From contig JAUWGG010000052.1 of assembly GCA_030606525.1 (NCBI GenBank), forward strand, positions 1 through 6,979: a stretch of DNA of 6,979 bases. Reading direction: 5' to 3'. Both the position numbers and the translations under genes were made by a program. Of the stretch, positions 1-5,897 are shown piece by piece (the first letter of the stretch is position 1; every line of letters starts with the position of its first letter). The stretch comes from Methanobacteriota archaeon. Lineage in GTDB: Archaea > Thermoplasmatota > Thermoplasmata > JAUWGG01. The notes under the pieces are model-generated. The model saw only the letters and a list, made by a program, of their open reading frames with translations. It was not told where the DNA came from and made no database searches.

Positions 1-223
1 ATCTGGAACTCTTGGAACTGATATGGGTATGAGGTTGGTGACCCACCGTAAAACCCAGGCAATTTGGGTCATGCTTTGAAGAAATGGAGAACATAGGGCT
101 CGTCTATCAAAACAGAAGTTCTTGATCGAGGGGTCAGTAACCGGGTGATGGCACACCCTATAGTGTTGCTCGTAAGAGCAGGACTATGAAGAATCTCTCC
201 TCTTTAGGAGGGGAGTAGGTCAA
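1..223 (+). mobile_element. Right end of an IS200/IS605-type element (body off the left edge)
   Basis: No long open frame crosses this stretch. It ends in GAAT (191-194), an 8-bp hairpin with one G-T wobble (195-202 with 208-215), then GTCAA (219-223). GAAT beside a hairpin followed by TCAA is the guide/cleavage arrangement known for the right end of ISHp608-type elements cut by the TnpA Y1 transposase. The same layout, with matching sequence, occurs in reverse orientation beside the tnpB at the other end of the window (5914-5947). The element therefore runs left from base 223 and should carry its tnpB upstream, on the plus strand, outside the window. The left boundary cannot be seen, so this may be a complete element, a tnpB-only element or a decayed remnant. 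Confidence 0.72.
2..76 (+). pseudogene. Possible C-terminal tail of an upstream TnpB
   Basis: Only one plus-strand frame stays open from the left edge for a useful distance, ending with TGA at 74-76. It begins S-GTLGT and continues through RLVTHRKTQA. A Gly-Thr-rich tail of this kind would fit the poorly conserved extreme C terminus of some TnpB proteins, and the position just before an IS right end fits too. The piece is only 24 residues and carries none of the zinc-ribbon or RuvC motifs. It could equally be non-coding omegaRNA sequence that happens to be open. Confidence 0.25.
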
Positions 224-277
224 AGGAGAGGTAAGTGAAACTAATCTAACCGTTAAATATCACATCGCCTATATCCT

Positions 278-286
278 TTTTATATC
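278..286 (+). promoter_or_regulatory. Candidate TATA box for radB
   Basis: The AT-rich TTTTATATC is centred about 45 bp before the radB start. With usual archaeal spacing this predicts a transcript start near 308 and a leader of roughly 20 nt that still contains the ribosome binding site at 316-322. No convincing purine-rich BRE precedes it. Alternatives are the AT-rich stretches at 253-260 and 269-275. Confidence 0.35.
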
Positions 287-315
287 CTTTAATCGATATG
301 AATTAACTGTAAAAT

Positions 316-322
316 AAGGTGA
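316..322 (+). promoter_or_regulatory. Ribosome binding site of radB
   Basis: AAGGTGA matches the archaeal anti-Shine-Dalgarno sequence and ends 4 nt before the ATG at 327. It favours that ATG. The nearer ATG at 323 is in another frame. Confidence 0.6.
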
Positions 323-326
323 ATGA

Positions 327-992
327 ATGCCATTGCCTATTGGGTGTGAGTCTCTTGATAAACTTCTTCATGGAGGGATAGATGCAAAAGTGATAACACT
401 GATTTACGGGGAAGCGGGTAGTGGAAAAACGAATGTTTGTTTGCAGCTTGCAAGAAATGTTTGTCTTCAGAATAGGAAGGTCATTTACATCGATACGGAA
501 GGCGTATCCTTGGAAAGATTAGAACAGATCTGCGGTGATGATTTTAAAAATATAGTAAAGAACATTCTTTTTTCTGAGCCGTACTCTTTCAATGAGCAGG
601 AAAAGATGGTCGATAAGGCTGCGAGGTTGGCTGAGGGAAGCGCAAATATCGGCCTGATAATATTGGACACAGCAACGATGCATTACCGCCTTACAAGAAC
701 AGATGAAGAAAAGGGAGAGAGAAAATCATTGACTACTCAGCTCATTAAGCTTTTAAGCATTGCAAGAAAAAAGAATATACCAGTTGTGCTCACAAGTCAA
801 GTGTACACAGATATAGATAAAGGGACTTACGAACCATTGGGTGGTCATGCACTGCTTCACAACGCTAAGGTGATAATAAGATTAGAAAAGATAGGACAAA
901 ATTTGAGAAGAGCGGTGGTCATGAAACATCAGCACCTTGCAGAGGGAAGGAGCGCGGAGTTCAAATTGACAGGCAGGGGTGTAGAGAGTTAA
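327..992 (+). CDS. radB: DNA repair and recombination protein RadB
   Basis: This is a 221-residue RecA-fold ATPase. The Walker A motif GEAGSGKT is at residues 28-35, the Walker B strand LIILD at 110-114, and a polar LTSQVY segment at 155-160 matches the end-of-core strand of RecA/RadA proteins. A GGHAL segment at 172-176 is followed by the KVIIRLEK strand. The protein starts almost directly at the ATPase core and lacks the N-terminal helix-hairpin-helix domain of RadA; together with the 220-240 residue length this separates RadB from RadA. RadB is a euryarchaeal RadA paralogue that binds DNA, has weak ATPase activity and helps RadA-mediated recombination. A KaiC-like protein is the main alternative but usually lacks this pattern. 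The gene is apparently monocistronic and converges on the isoprenoid operon; its TAA stop lies in the same TTAA that provides the stop of the opposing gene. Confidence 0.9.
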   Translation: MPLPIGCESLDKLLHGGIDAKVITLIYGEAGSGKTNVCLQLARNVCLQNRKVIYIDTEGVSLERLEQICGDDFKNIVKNILFSEPYSFNEQEKMVDKAARLAEGSANIGLIILDTATMHYRLTRTDEEKGERKSLTTQLIKLLSIARKKNIPVVLTSQVYTDIDKGTYEPLGGHALLHNAKVIIRLEKIGQNLRRAVVMKHQHLAEGRSAEFKLTGRGVES

Positions 993-1972
993 ATATCCCG
1001 TTTTACCATAAAATCTACAAAATCATTTAGAATCTCTTTATGTTCACTTTGTGGTAAAACATCTAATCGTTTTTTTGCTTCGGCAGTAAAATTAAAAGCC
1101 ATAGTCCTAGCGTAATTTATCGAACCGACTTTTTCTAACAATGCTATAGCGCTGTTCACCGCTTCCAAGGATGCATTCTCATTTCCTAAAACACTTAAAA
1201 AGCGTTTTCGTTCCTCATCATTCAATCTCTTTAATGCATGAATGACCATCAATGTGCGCTTCCCATTTTTAATATCGCTGCCAACAGGTTTTCCTAATCT
1301 CTTTTCCTTTGCAGATACATCCAGATAATCATCCCATATCTGAAAACCCATGCCTAAAAGACGACCATATTCTTCCATGCTTTTTATTTGCTTCTCAGTT
1401 CCATCTGCAATAATCACACCACCTTTTGCTGCCATAGCAAATAGAGCAGCTGTTTTTTTCTCTATCATTTCTAAATATTCCTCTTCGCTTACATTCAAAC
1501 GATTTTCAAAATCCATATCCATCTGCTGACCCTCAGAAATCTTCCTCACAACTCTCGCCATATCTTTTAACAAGATCCTTATTTTGGAATCGTTCACTTC
1601 TAAAGTAGCTAAGATCTCAAAAGCCAATGCAAATAGGGCATCACCTGCAAGAATAGCAATTGTTTCATCGAATAATGTATGCACGGTTTTTTTTCCTCTT
1701 CGTAAATCATCATTGTCCATAATGTCATCATGTACCAATGTAAAATTATGAATAATTTCTAAAGCGTTTCCAAAGGGAATGGTTTTTTTTCCTTTATTAG
1801 AAACAGCGTCTGCAACAAGCATCGCCAGTATCGGTCTTAACCTCTTTCCTCCAGCTAATGGCAAATGGTTCATAGCTTTTTTTAATTTCGCTACATCACC
1901 AACATCAAGCATTTTAATCAATGCTTCATTCACAGTTTTTCTTCTTGTTTCCAATCGCTCCATCAATTCCAT
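989..1972 (-). CDS. idsA: Polyprenyl (probably geranylgeranyl) diphosphate synthase
   Basis: A 327-residue trans-prenyltransferase that condenses DMAPP/FPP with IPP. Visible motifs are GGKRLRP (41-47, diphosphate binding), the first aspartate-rich motif DDIMD (82-86), the EGQQMDMDF segment (147-155), the second aspartate-rich motif DDYLD (214-218), and GSDIKNGKRT after it (231-240). The residue five positions before the first motif is Phe77 and the one four before is Thr78. A single bulky residue at -5 is the pattern of archaeal GGPP synthases, so a C20 product for ether-lipid side chains is the best reading; a bifunctional FPP/GGPP enzyme cannot be excluded. It is the third gene of the operon, 9 bp after the isomerase gene, with a weak GAGG-type site overlapping the upstream stop. 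It overlaps radB tail to tail by 4 bp. Confidence 0.9.
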   Translation of the reverse strand: MELMERLETRRKTVNEALIKMLDVGDVAKLKKAMNHLPLAGGKRLRPILAMLVADAVSNKGKKTIPFGNALEIIHNFTLVHDDIMDNDDLRRGKKTVHTLFDETIAILAGDALFALAFEILATLEVNDSKIRILLKDMARVVRKISEGQQMDMDFENRLNVSEEEYLEMIEKKTAALFAMAAKGGVIIADGTEKQIKSMEEYGRLLGMGFQIWDDYLDVSAKEKRLGKPVGSDIKNGKRTLMVIHALKRLNDEERKRFLSVLGNENASLEAVNSAIALLEKVGSINYARTMAFNFTAEAKKRLDVLPQSEHKEILNDFVDFMVKRDI

Positions 1973-1981
1973 ACTCTCGCC

Positions 1982-3031
1982 TCACACCTGCTCTATCCAG
2001 TCTCTTGTTCTACCGGTAACTATCACCTTTTGTTTTTTTAATTTTGAAATGGAAGGTGAGGAGGTTAGAAACATCGCTGCCCTCAACTCATCTAAGATCA
2101 TCGTGAGTTCTTTGATTACAGCGTCAGCACTTTCATTTGCAGCTTTTACCAATTGACCTGCTATACCAGCAGCTGATGCACCTATCGATACTGCTCTAGC
2201 AACATCTAAACCGCTTCTTATGCCTCCTGTAGCTATGATCGGTAAGCCAACATCTGCTTGGATCACTGATACAGGTGTCGGTATCCCCCAACTCCAGAAT
2301 GTCTTTCCCAATCTTTCTCTCCGCTCATCATCATTCATCTTCGCTCTATAATACTCCACAGCAGCAAAGCTTGTTCCACCTAGACCGCCGACATCTATGC
2401 CTTTAACACCTGACTTTTTGAGTTTTAGTGCCATCTCTTTCGAAATACCAGCACCTGTTTCCTTTGCTATCACTGGCAATCGAAGCGCTATTCTTCTGAT
2501 TGCCGCTAAACACCCGTGAGCATTGGTATTCCCTTCCGGTTGAACGACTTCCTGCAGGTAATTGAGATGAATGGCCAATAGATCTGCATCGATCATTTTC
2601 ATCGCATGCTCAGCATCCTCAATAGTAAATACCTTCCCGTCCTTTTGAGCTATAAATTGCGGCACACCAAGATTTGCTATCACCAACGGCACATCGTATT
2701 CCCTTATCACGCTGTAGGTTTTTTCAAGGTTCTTATTTTCAATCCCGGCTCTTTGACTTCCAACACCCAGACCGACGCCTACTTCACTCGCTGCTTTTGC
2801 CAGATTACGATTGATCTGCTCAGCTTTTTTGTAGCCGCCTGTGATAGCTGAGATGATTATGGGTGCAGCTAGTTCCTTCCCAAAAATTTCGATTGTGGTA
2901 TCGACCTCATTTAAATTTATCTCAGGCAATGATTGATGTATTAAACGTATATCATTCCAATAATTATAATCGGCTTGCACTTTCTCTTTTAGATGTACTT
3001 CAACATGCTCCTTCTTTCTTTTCTCACTCAC
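1982..3031 (-). CDS. fni: Type 2 isopentenyl-diphosphate delta-isomerase (FMN-dependent)
   Basis: A 349-residue TIM-barrel flavoenzyme that interconverts IPP and DMAPP using reduced FMN and Mg2+. Visible family motifs are the N-terminal RKKEHVEV (5-12), ITGG (63-66), GVGSQR (89-94), the active-site HLNYLQE (155-161) followed by QPEGN (164-168), KETGAGIS (190-197), the glycine-rich GGLGGTSFA (215-223), and TGGIRSGLDVARA (268-280) for phosphate/FMN binding. Length is normal for the family. The start is GTG at 3031, chosen because GGAGG at 3040-3044 lies 8 nt upstream and the RKK.H motif follows at once. The start overlaps the end of the kinase gene by 8 bp, pointing to one mRNA with translational coupling. 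It has no sequence relation to the Nudix-type (type 1) isomerase. Confidence 0.94.
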   Translation of the reverse strand: MSEKRKKEHVEVHLKEKVQADYNYWNDIRLIHQSLPEINLNEVDTTIEIFGKELAAPIIISAITGGYKKAEQINRNLAKAASEVGVGLGVGSQRAGIENKNLEKTYSVIREYDVPLVIANLGVPQFIAQKDGKVFTIEDAEHAMKMIDADLLAIHLNYLQEVVQPEGNTNAHGCLAAIRRIALRLPVIAKETGAGISKEMALKLKKSGVKGIDVGGLGGTSFAAVEYYRAKMNDDERRERLGKTFWSWGIPTPVSVIQADVGLPIIATGGIRSGLDVARAVSIGASAAGIAGQLVKAANESADAVIKELTMILDELRAAMFLTSSPSISKLKKQKVIVTGRTRDWIEQV

Positions 3032-3827
3032 CCTTTATCCCTCCAATTCTTGTACATTTTACAGCTTGACCCGTCAGCGCTTCTTTCAATCTATTTTTCT
3101 TATTTCCGTTAAGAACTATAGAACCAACACCAATTTTAGAGATCTCCATAATGGTATTGATCTTTCCAAACATCTCACCCGTGATATCTATTTTTTCCGA
3201 TTTACTTTTTCCCATTTTCAGCATACTCTTCAAAAGATCTGTATCCGCATTCTCCAATAATCTTGCGTTTTTATCAACGGATGGGTCGAAAGTGAAAATA
3301 CCATCAACATCTGTGCAAAAGATTACTTTTTCCGGTTTGAATTTTTTTGCTAGATGCAACATTAATTGATCTCCAGAGCAGATGCAAAATTTTAATTTTT
3401 TATCTAGAACGACATCTCCAAAGGTCACAGGCATAATCCCCATACCCAAATAATCTTTGAATAGCTTTGTCTCCATTTCCACAATTTTTTTGTCTCTGCA
3501 CTTAACGATCGCGCTGGGTGAAATTGAAACAGCATTGATACCAGCATCAATTAACGTATTTAAGATCAGCATATTAAGCGTCTTCACATCCCTTTGGACC
3601 TTTACAACTCCTTCGATTTGTTCATCGTTCTTGTAGCCCTCATGCAGTTTGTATCTATCTGCAAATATATGACCAAAAGAACCAGCTCCATGAACTAATA
3701 TAATTTCCTCATTGGATTCCTTTATTTCCCTGGCAAGGCGCATCACAACTGCCTTTTTAAAAGTTAAAGGCTTTGTTTTGTCTGTAATGATACTTCCGCC
3801 TATTTTGACGATGTGCATTCCGCTCAT
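3024..3827 (-). CDS. ipk: Isopentenyl phosphate kinase
   Basis: An amino-acid-kinase-fold enzyme of 267 residues that phosphorylates isopentenyl phosphate to IPP with ATP, the last kinase step of the archaeal mevalonate variants. Visible are KIGGSIITDK (8-17), HGAGSFGH (46-53) whose last His is the family's substrate-phosphate-binding histidine, PVTFGDV (133-139), CSGDQ (150-154) and TDVDGIF (172-178). The histidine and the GGS loop separate it from glutamate 5-kinase and UMP kinase. An in-frame ATG exists 60 bp further upstream (3887), but an AAAGGAG site 5 nt before the ATG at 3827, and family alignment of KIGGS close to the N terminus, favour the shorter form. It is the first gene of the kinase-isomerase-synthase operon. 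Divergent from rpe. Confidence 0.92.
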   Translation of the reverse strand: MSGMHIVKIGGSIITDKTKPLTFKKAVVMRLAREIKESNEEIILVHGAGSFGHIFADRYKLHEGYKNDEQIEGVVKVQRDVKTLNMLILNTLIDAGINAVSISPSAIVKCRDKKIVEMETKLFKDYLGMGIMPVTFGDVVLDKKLKFCICSGDQLMLHLAKKFKPEKVIFCTDVDGIFTFDPSVDKNARLLENADTDLLKSMLKMGKSKSEKIDITGEMFGKINTIMEISKIGVGSIVLNGNKKNRLKEALTGQAVKCTRIGGIKGE

Positions 3828-3832
3828 TATTT

Positions 3833-3839
3833 CTCCTTT
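3833..3839 (-). promoter_or_regulatory. Ribosome binding site deciding the ipk start
   Basis: Read on the minus strand this is AAAGGAG, five bases before the ATG at 3827. It argues against the upstream in-frame ATG at 3887, which would add about 20 lysine-rich residues not expected in this family. Confidence 0.65.
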
Positions 3840-3864
3840 ACCATTTACACATAAAAGAAACTTT

Positions 3865-3880
3865 CTATTTTTTATTGTTT
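3865..3880 (-). promoter_or_regulatory. Candidate promoter of the ipk-fni-idsA operon
   Basis: The minus strand carries an AATAAAAAATA tract 40-50 bp before the ipk start. This would give a leader of roughly 20 nt that includes the AAAGGAG site. The match to the archaeal TATA consensus is loose, and the whole divergent gap is AT-rich, so the exact element is uncertain. Confidence 0.3.
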
Positions 3881-3899
3881 TTTTCACATCATCAAAACC

Positions 3900-3907
3900 T
3901 TAATAAA
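3900..3907 (+). promoter_or_regulatory. Candidate TATA box for a leaderless rpe transcript
   Basis: TTAATAAA, preceded by CAAAACC as a possible BRE, is centred about 26 bp before the ATG at 3929. That is the normal distance from TATA box to transcription start. No Shine-Dalgarno sequence precedes the ATG. Both facts fit an mRNA that starts at or next to the start codon. Confidence 0.45.
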
Positions 3908-3928
3908 CCGCAAATACTCTCACATGAT

Positions 3929-4612
3929 ATGATGAATAGGATAAAGATCGCGCCATCCATTCTCTCAGCAGACTTCAGCCAACTGGGAAATGAGATAATT
4001 CTGGCTGAAAAGGGAGGTGCAGATTTGATCCATATAGATGTTATGGACGGTCATTTTGTCCCTAACATTACAATAGGTCCTGTCGTAATAAGCGCGGTTC
4101 GTGATAAGACAACGCTGCCTTTTGACGTGCACTTGATGATTGAAAATCCCATAAGATATGTGGATGATTTTGCTAAAGCTGGTGCAGACATAATCACCTT
4201 TCATGCAGAAACGAATGCGCTTCTTGACACTATCAAAAAAGTTAAGGACAATGATAAAAAGGTGGGAATATCACTGAATCCATCCACACCCTTATCAGTT
4301 GTGAATGATGTAATAGATAAAATAGATCTCTTGCTGATCATGACCGTTCATCCTGGTTTCAGCGGTCAAAAGTTCATTCATGATGTTTTGCCCAAGATCG
4401 AAAAGGGAAGGAAGATCATCGATGAGGGACAGCTCAAAATAGATCTGGAAGTGGATGGAGGTATCAATGAAAATACGGCACCACTTGCAGTGAAGCATGG
4501 TGCAAATATATTGGTCGCCGGTTCATCTGTTTTTAAAGGAGATGTAATGGAAAGAATTAAATCATTGCGTCTATGCGCGGAAGGTGCCAAACATAAAGTT
4601 TTTAAGGAGTGA
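3929..4612 (+). CDS. rpe: Ribulose-phosphate 3-epimerase
   Basis: A 227-residue TIM-barrel enzyme interconverting ribulose 5-phosphate and xylulose 5-phosphate in the non-oxidative pentose phosphate pathway. Visible are IAPSILSADF (7-16), HIDVMDGHFVPN (35-46) with metal-binding His35 and catalytic/metal Asp37, DVHLM (66-70) with His68, MTVHPGFSGQ (138-147), EVDGGI (174-179) with the second catalytic Asp176, and the phosphate-binding AGSSVF (197-202). All catalytic residues are present and the length is standard. The open frame extends 54 bp further upstream, but family alignment starts at this ATG or the next (3932), and a TATA-like box sits about 26 bp before it. The gene heads a plus-strand run with a small membrane protein and fen1. 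Confidence 0.94.
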   Translation: MMNRIKIAPSILSADFSQLGNEIILAEKGGADLIHIDVMDGHFVPNITIGPVVISAVRDKTTLPFDVHLMIENPIRYVDDFAKAGADIITFHAETNALLDTIKKVKDNDKKVGISLNPSTPLSVVNDVIDKIDLLLIMTVHPGFSGQKFIHDVLPKIEKGRKIIDEGQLKIDLEVDGGINENTAPLAVKHGANILVAGSSVFKGDVMERIKSLRLCAEGAKHKVFKE

Positions 4613-4636
4613 TTGCTTTTCGCCCCCTGTGGCATA

Positions 4637-4813
4637 ATGAGCGAAAACACGAATAAGATTTTATTGGTTCTACTTACTGTCATAATCCCCCTTGCTCTAT
4701 TATTAGTAAATGCACTTTTAGGAGTTAGTCAAATTCTCACAGTTATAATAATAATATGTTGGATCGGTTTTTGCATCATAGTTCTGCCTGGTTTCTTAGA
4801 GTTATCTGATTGA
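4637..4813 (+). CDS. Small two-helix membrane protein, unknown function
   Basis: A 58-residue product, nearly all hydrophobic, with two predicted membrane segments (about residues 8-29 and 33-53), a short polar N terminus (MSENTNK) and an acidic tail (ELSD). I do not recognise the family. The start is uncertain. The ATG at 4637 has no Shine-Dalgarno sequence. A TTG at 4613, directly after the rpe TGA and 3 nt after AAGGAG (4604-4609), would give a 66-residue form by translational coupling. It lies between rpe and fen1 on the same strand with small gaps, so co-transcription is likely, but neither neighbour suggests a function. Confidence 0.6.
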   Translation: MSENTNKILLVLLTVIIPLALLLVNALLGVSQILTVIIIICWIGFCIIVLPGFLELSD

Positions 4814-4850
4814 AACCATAACATTTGTAATCCCTTACCGCTATGCAGTT

Positions 4851-4856
4851 GGTGAT
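4851..4856 (+). promoter_or_regulatory. Ribosome binding site of fen1
   Basis: GGTGAT is complementary to the end of archaeal 16S rRNA and lies three bases before the ATG at 4860, supporting that start. Confidence 0.55.
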
Positions 4857-4859
4857 TAA

Positions 4860-5879
4860 ATGGGAGTGAACATTTCAGATATCGTGCTTTCTAAGAAGAA
4901 ATCACTTAAGGATTTTAAAGGAAAGATCGTAGCTATCGATGCATACAACACCCTCTACCAATTCTTATCGATCATCAGGCAGCCAGATGGTACTCCGCTC
5001 AAAGATTCTAAAGATAGGGTAACTTCTCATCTCACAGGTCTTCTTTATAGAAATGCAAATTTATTGGAAGTGGGGATCAAACCGATTTTTGTTTTCGATG
5101 GTAAACCACATGAACTTAAGAAAAGAACGATCGAAGGCAGACGATTTATTCGGGAAAAGGCAAGAAAGGAATGGAAACTCGCGCTAAAAGAAGGAGATAT
5201 GGAGAGGGCTAGGAGCAAAGCCCAGCAATCTTCTCGATTGACACCGGAGATGGTGAGTGACTCAAAAACCCTTCTCAGCCATTTGGGTATCCCGCATGTT
5301 CAAGCTAAAGGTGAAGGTGAAGCGCAAGCGAGCTACATGGCACTTAAAGGTGATGTATGGGCTGCAGGTTCTCAAGATTTTGATTCACTGTTATGCGGCG
5401 CTCCACTTCTCATCCGAAATATAACGATCACAGGCAGAAGAAAATTACCAAGAAAGAATGTGTACATAAGGATCGAACCAGAGATAATAGCCCTTGAAGA
5501 AAACTTAAACTCATTGAGCATCACAAGAGAACAATTAGTTGATATAGGTATTCTGGTGGGCACAGATTTCAATGAGGGGATTAAAGGCGTTGGTCCGAAG
5601 ACAGCATTAAAACTAATAAAAAAGCACAAGACGCTTGAAGAAGTGATCAAAATCAAAGGTTGGCGAATTGCTGATTATAGGGAGATAAGGAGCATTTTTT
5701 TGGAACCAGATAATGTAGATGATTATGATCTATCGTGGAAGGCGGTGAACGCACAAGAAGTAAAGAGATTTCTCTGTGATGAGCATGATTTTTCCGAGGA
5801 CAGGGTTGAAAAGGCAATTAAGAAGATGTCAGAAGCAAAAAAAGCAGATGAACAGAAGAGCTTAGATGGATGGTTCTGA
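4860..5879 (+). CDS. fen: Flap endonuclease 1 (structure-specific 5' nuclease)
   Basis: A 339-residue XPG/FEN1 nuclease that removes 5' flaps during Okazaki-fragment maturation and base-excision repair. The start MGVN, in which Gly2 is used for catalysis in the family, is intact. All seven metal-binding acids can be placed: Asp27, Asp80, Glu152 and Glu154 (GEGEAQ), Asp173 and Asp175 (SQDFD), and Asp236 (GTDFNEG). The helix-hairpin-helix GIKGVGPKTAL spans 240-250. The C terminus is QKSLDGWF (332-339), a textbook PCNA-interacting peptide, so the protein should be tethered to the sliding clamp. Length is normal for archaeal Fen1. The gene follows the small membrane protein by 46 bp. Its stop is only 34 bp from the right end of the downstream IS element, so the insertion left the coding sequence intact. 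Confidence 0.96.
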   Translation: MGVNISDIVLSKKKSLKDFKGKIVAIDAYNTLYQFLSIIRQPDGTPLKDSKDRVTSHLTGLLYRNANLLEVGIKPIFVFDGKPHELKKRTIEGRRFIREKARKEWKLALKEGDMERARSKAQQSSRLTPEMVSDSKTLLSHLGIPHVQAKGEGEAQASYMALKGDVWAAGSQDFDSLLCGAPLLIRNITITGRRKLPRKNVYIRIEPEIIALEENLNSLSITREQLVDIGILVGTDFNEGIKGVGPKTALKLIKKHKTLEEVIKIKGWRIADYREIRSIFLEPDNVDDYDLSWKAVNAQEVKRFLCDEHDFSEDRVEKAIKKMSEAKKADEQKSLDGWF

Positions 5880-5897
5880 ACTTGCTAAGAGCAGAAA

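Larger units (their letters stand above)
1..240 (+). ncRNA. Predicted omegaRNA (reRNA) scaffold plus guide
   Basis: Several consecutive hairpins can be drawn: 37-40/44-47; 53-57/65-69; 143-147/154-158 with an ATGGCA loop; a compound hairpin with outer pairs 160-164/183-187 and inner stem 168-171/176-179 closed by a GTAA (GNRA-type) tetraloop; and the terminal 195-202/208-215 stem. The segment 137-158 matches 5995-6016 (minus strand) at 18 of 22 bases. One difference is compensatory: T146-A155 here is C-G there, which supports a structured RNA. In IS200/IS605 elements TnpB is guided by an RNA made from the right end, and the guide is the flank just past TCAA, here from 224 on. The 5' end of the RNA and the guide length are not visible; 240 is nominal. 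Expression is inferred. Confidence 0.55.

Noticed and set aside
37..215. CRISPR-like array from the successive hairpins
   Set aside because: The stems differ from each other, there is no repeated unit with regular spacers, and no cas gene is present.
1..223. A tRNA, RNase P RNA or riboswitch at the left edge
   Set aside because: The ACAGAA at 112-117 and the many hairpins recalled RNase P RNA, but the other conserved segments are absent. The match to the IS right end next to tnpB explains the 3' part better.
1779..2156. A 125-residue plus-strand open frame
   Set aside because: It lies antisense across the end of the isomerase gene and the start of the prenyl synthase gene, both of which have clear family motifs.
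3827..3887. A longer ipk with about 20 extra N-terminal residues
   Set aside because: The strong ribosome site is placed for the ATG at 3827, and the extra stretch is AT-rich promoter-like sequence overlapping the divergent promoter region.
4378..4683. A 101-residue minus-strand open frame
   Set aside because: It is antisense to the end of rpe and the small membrane gene and shows no recognisable motif.
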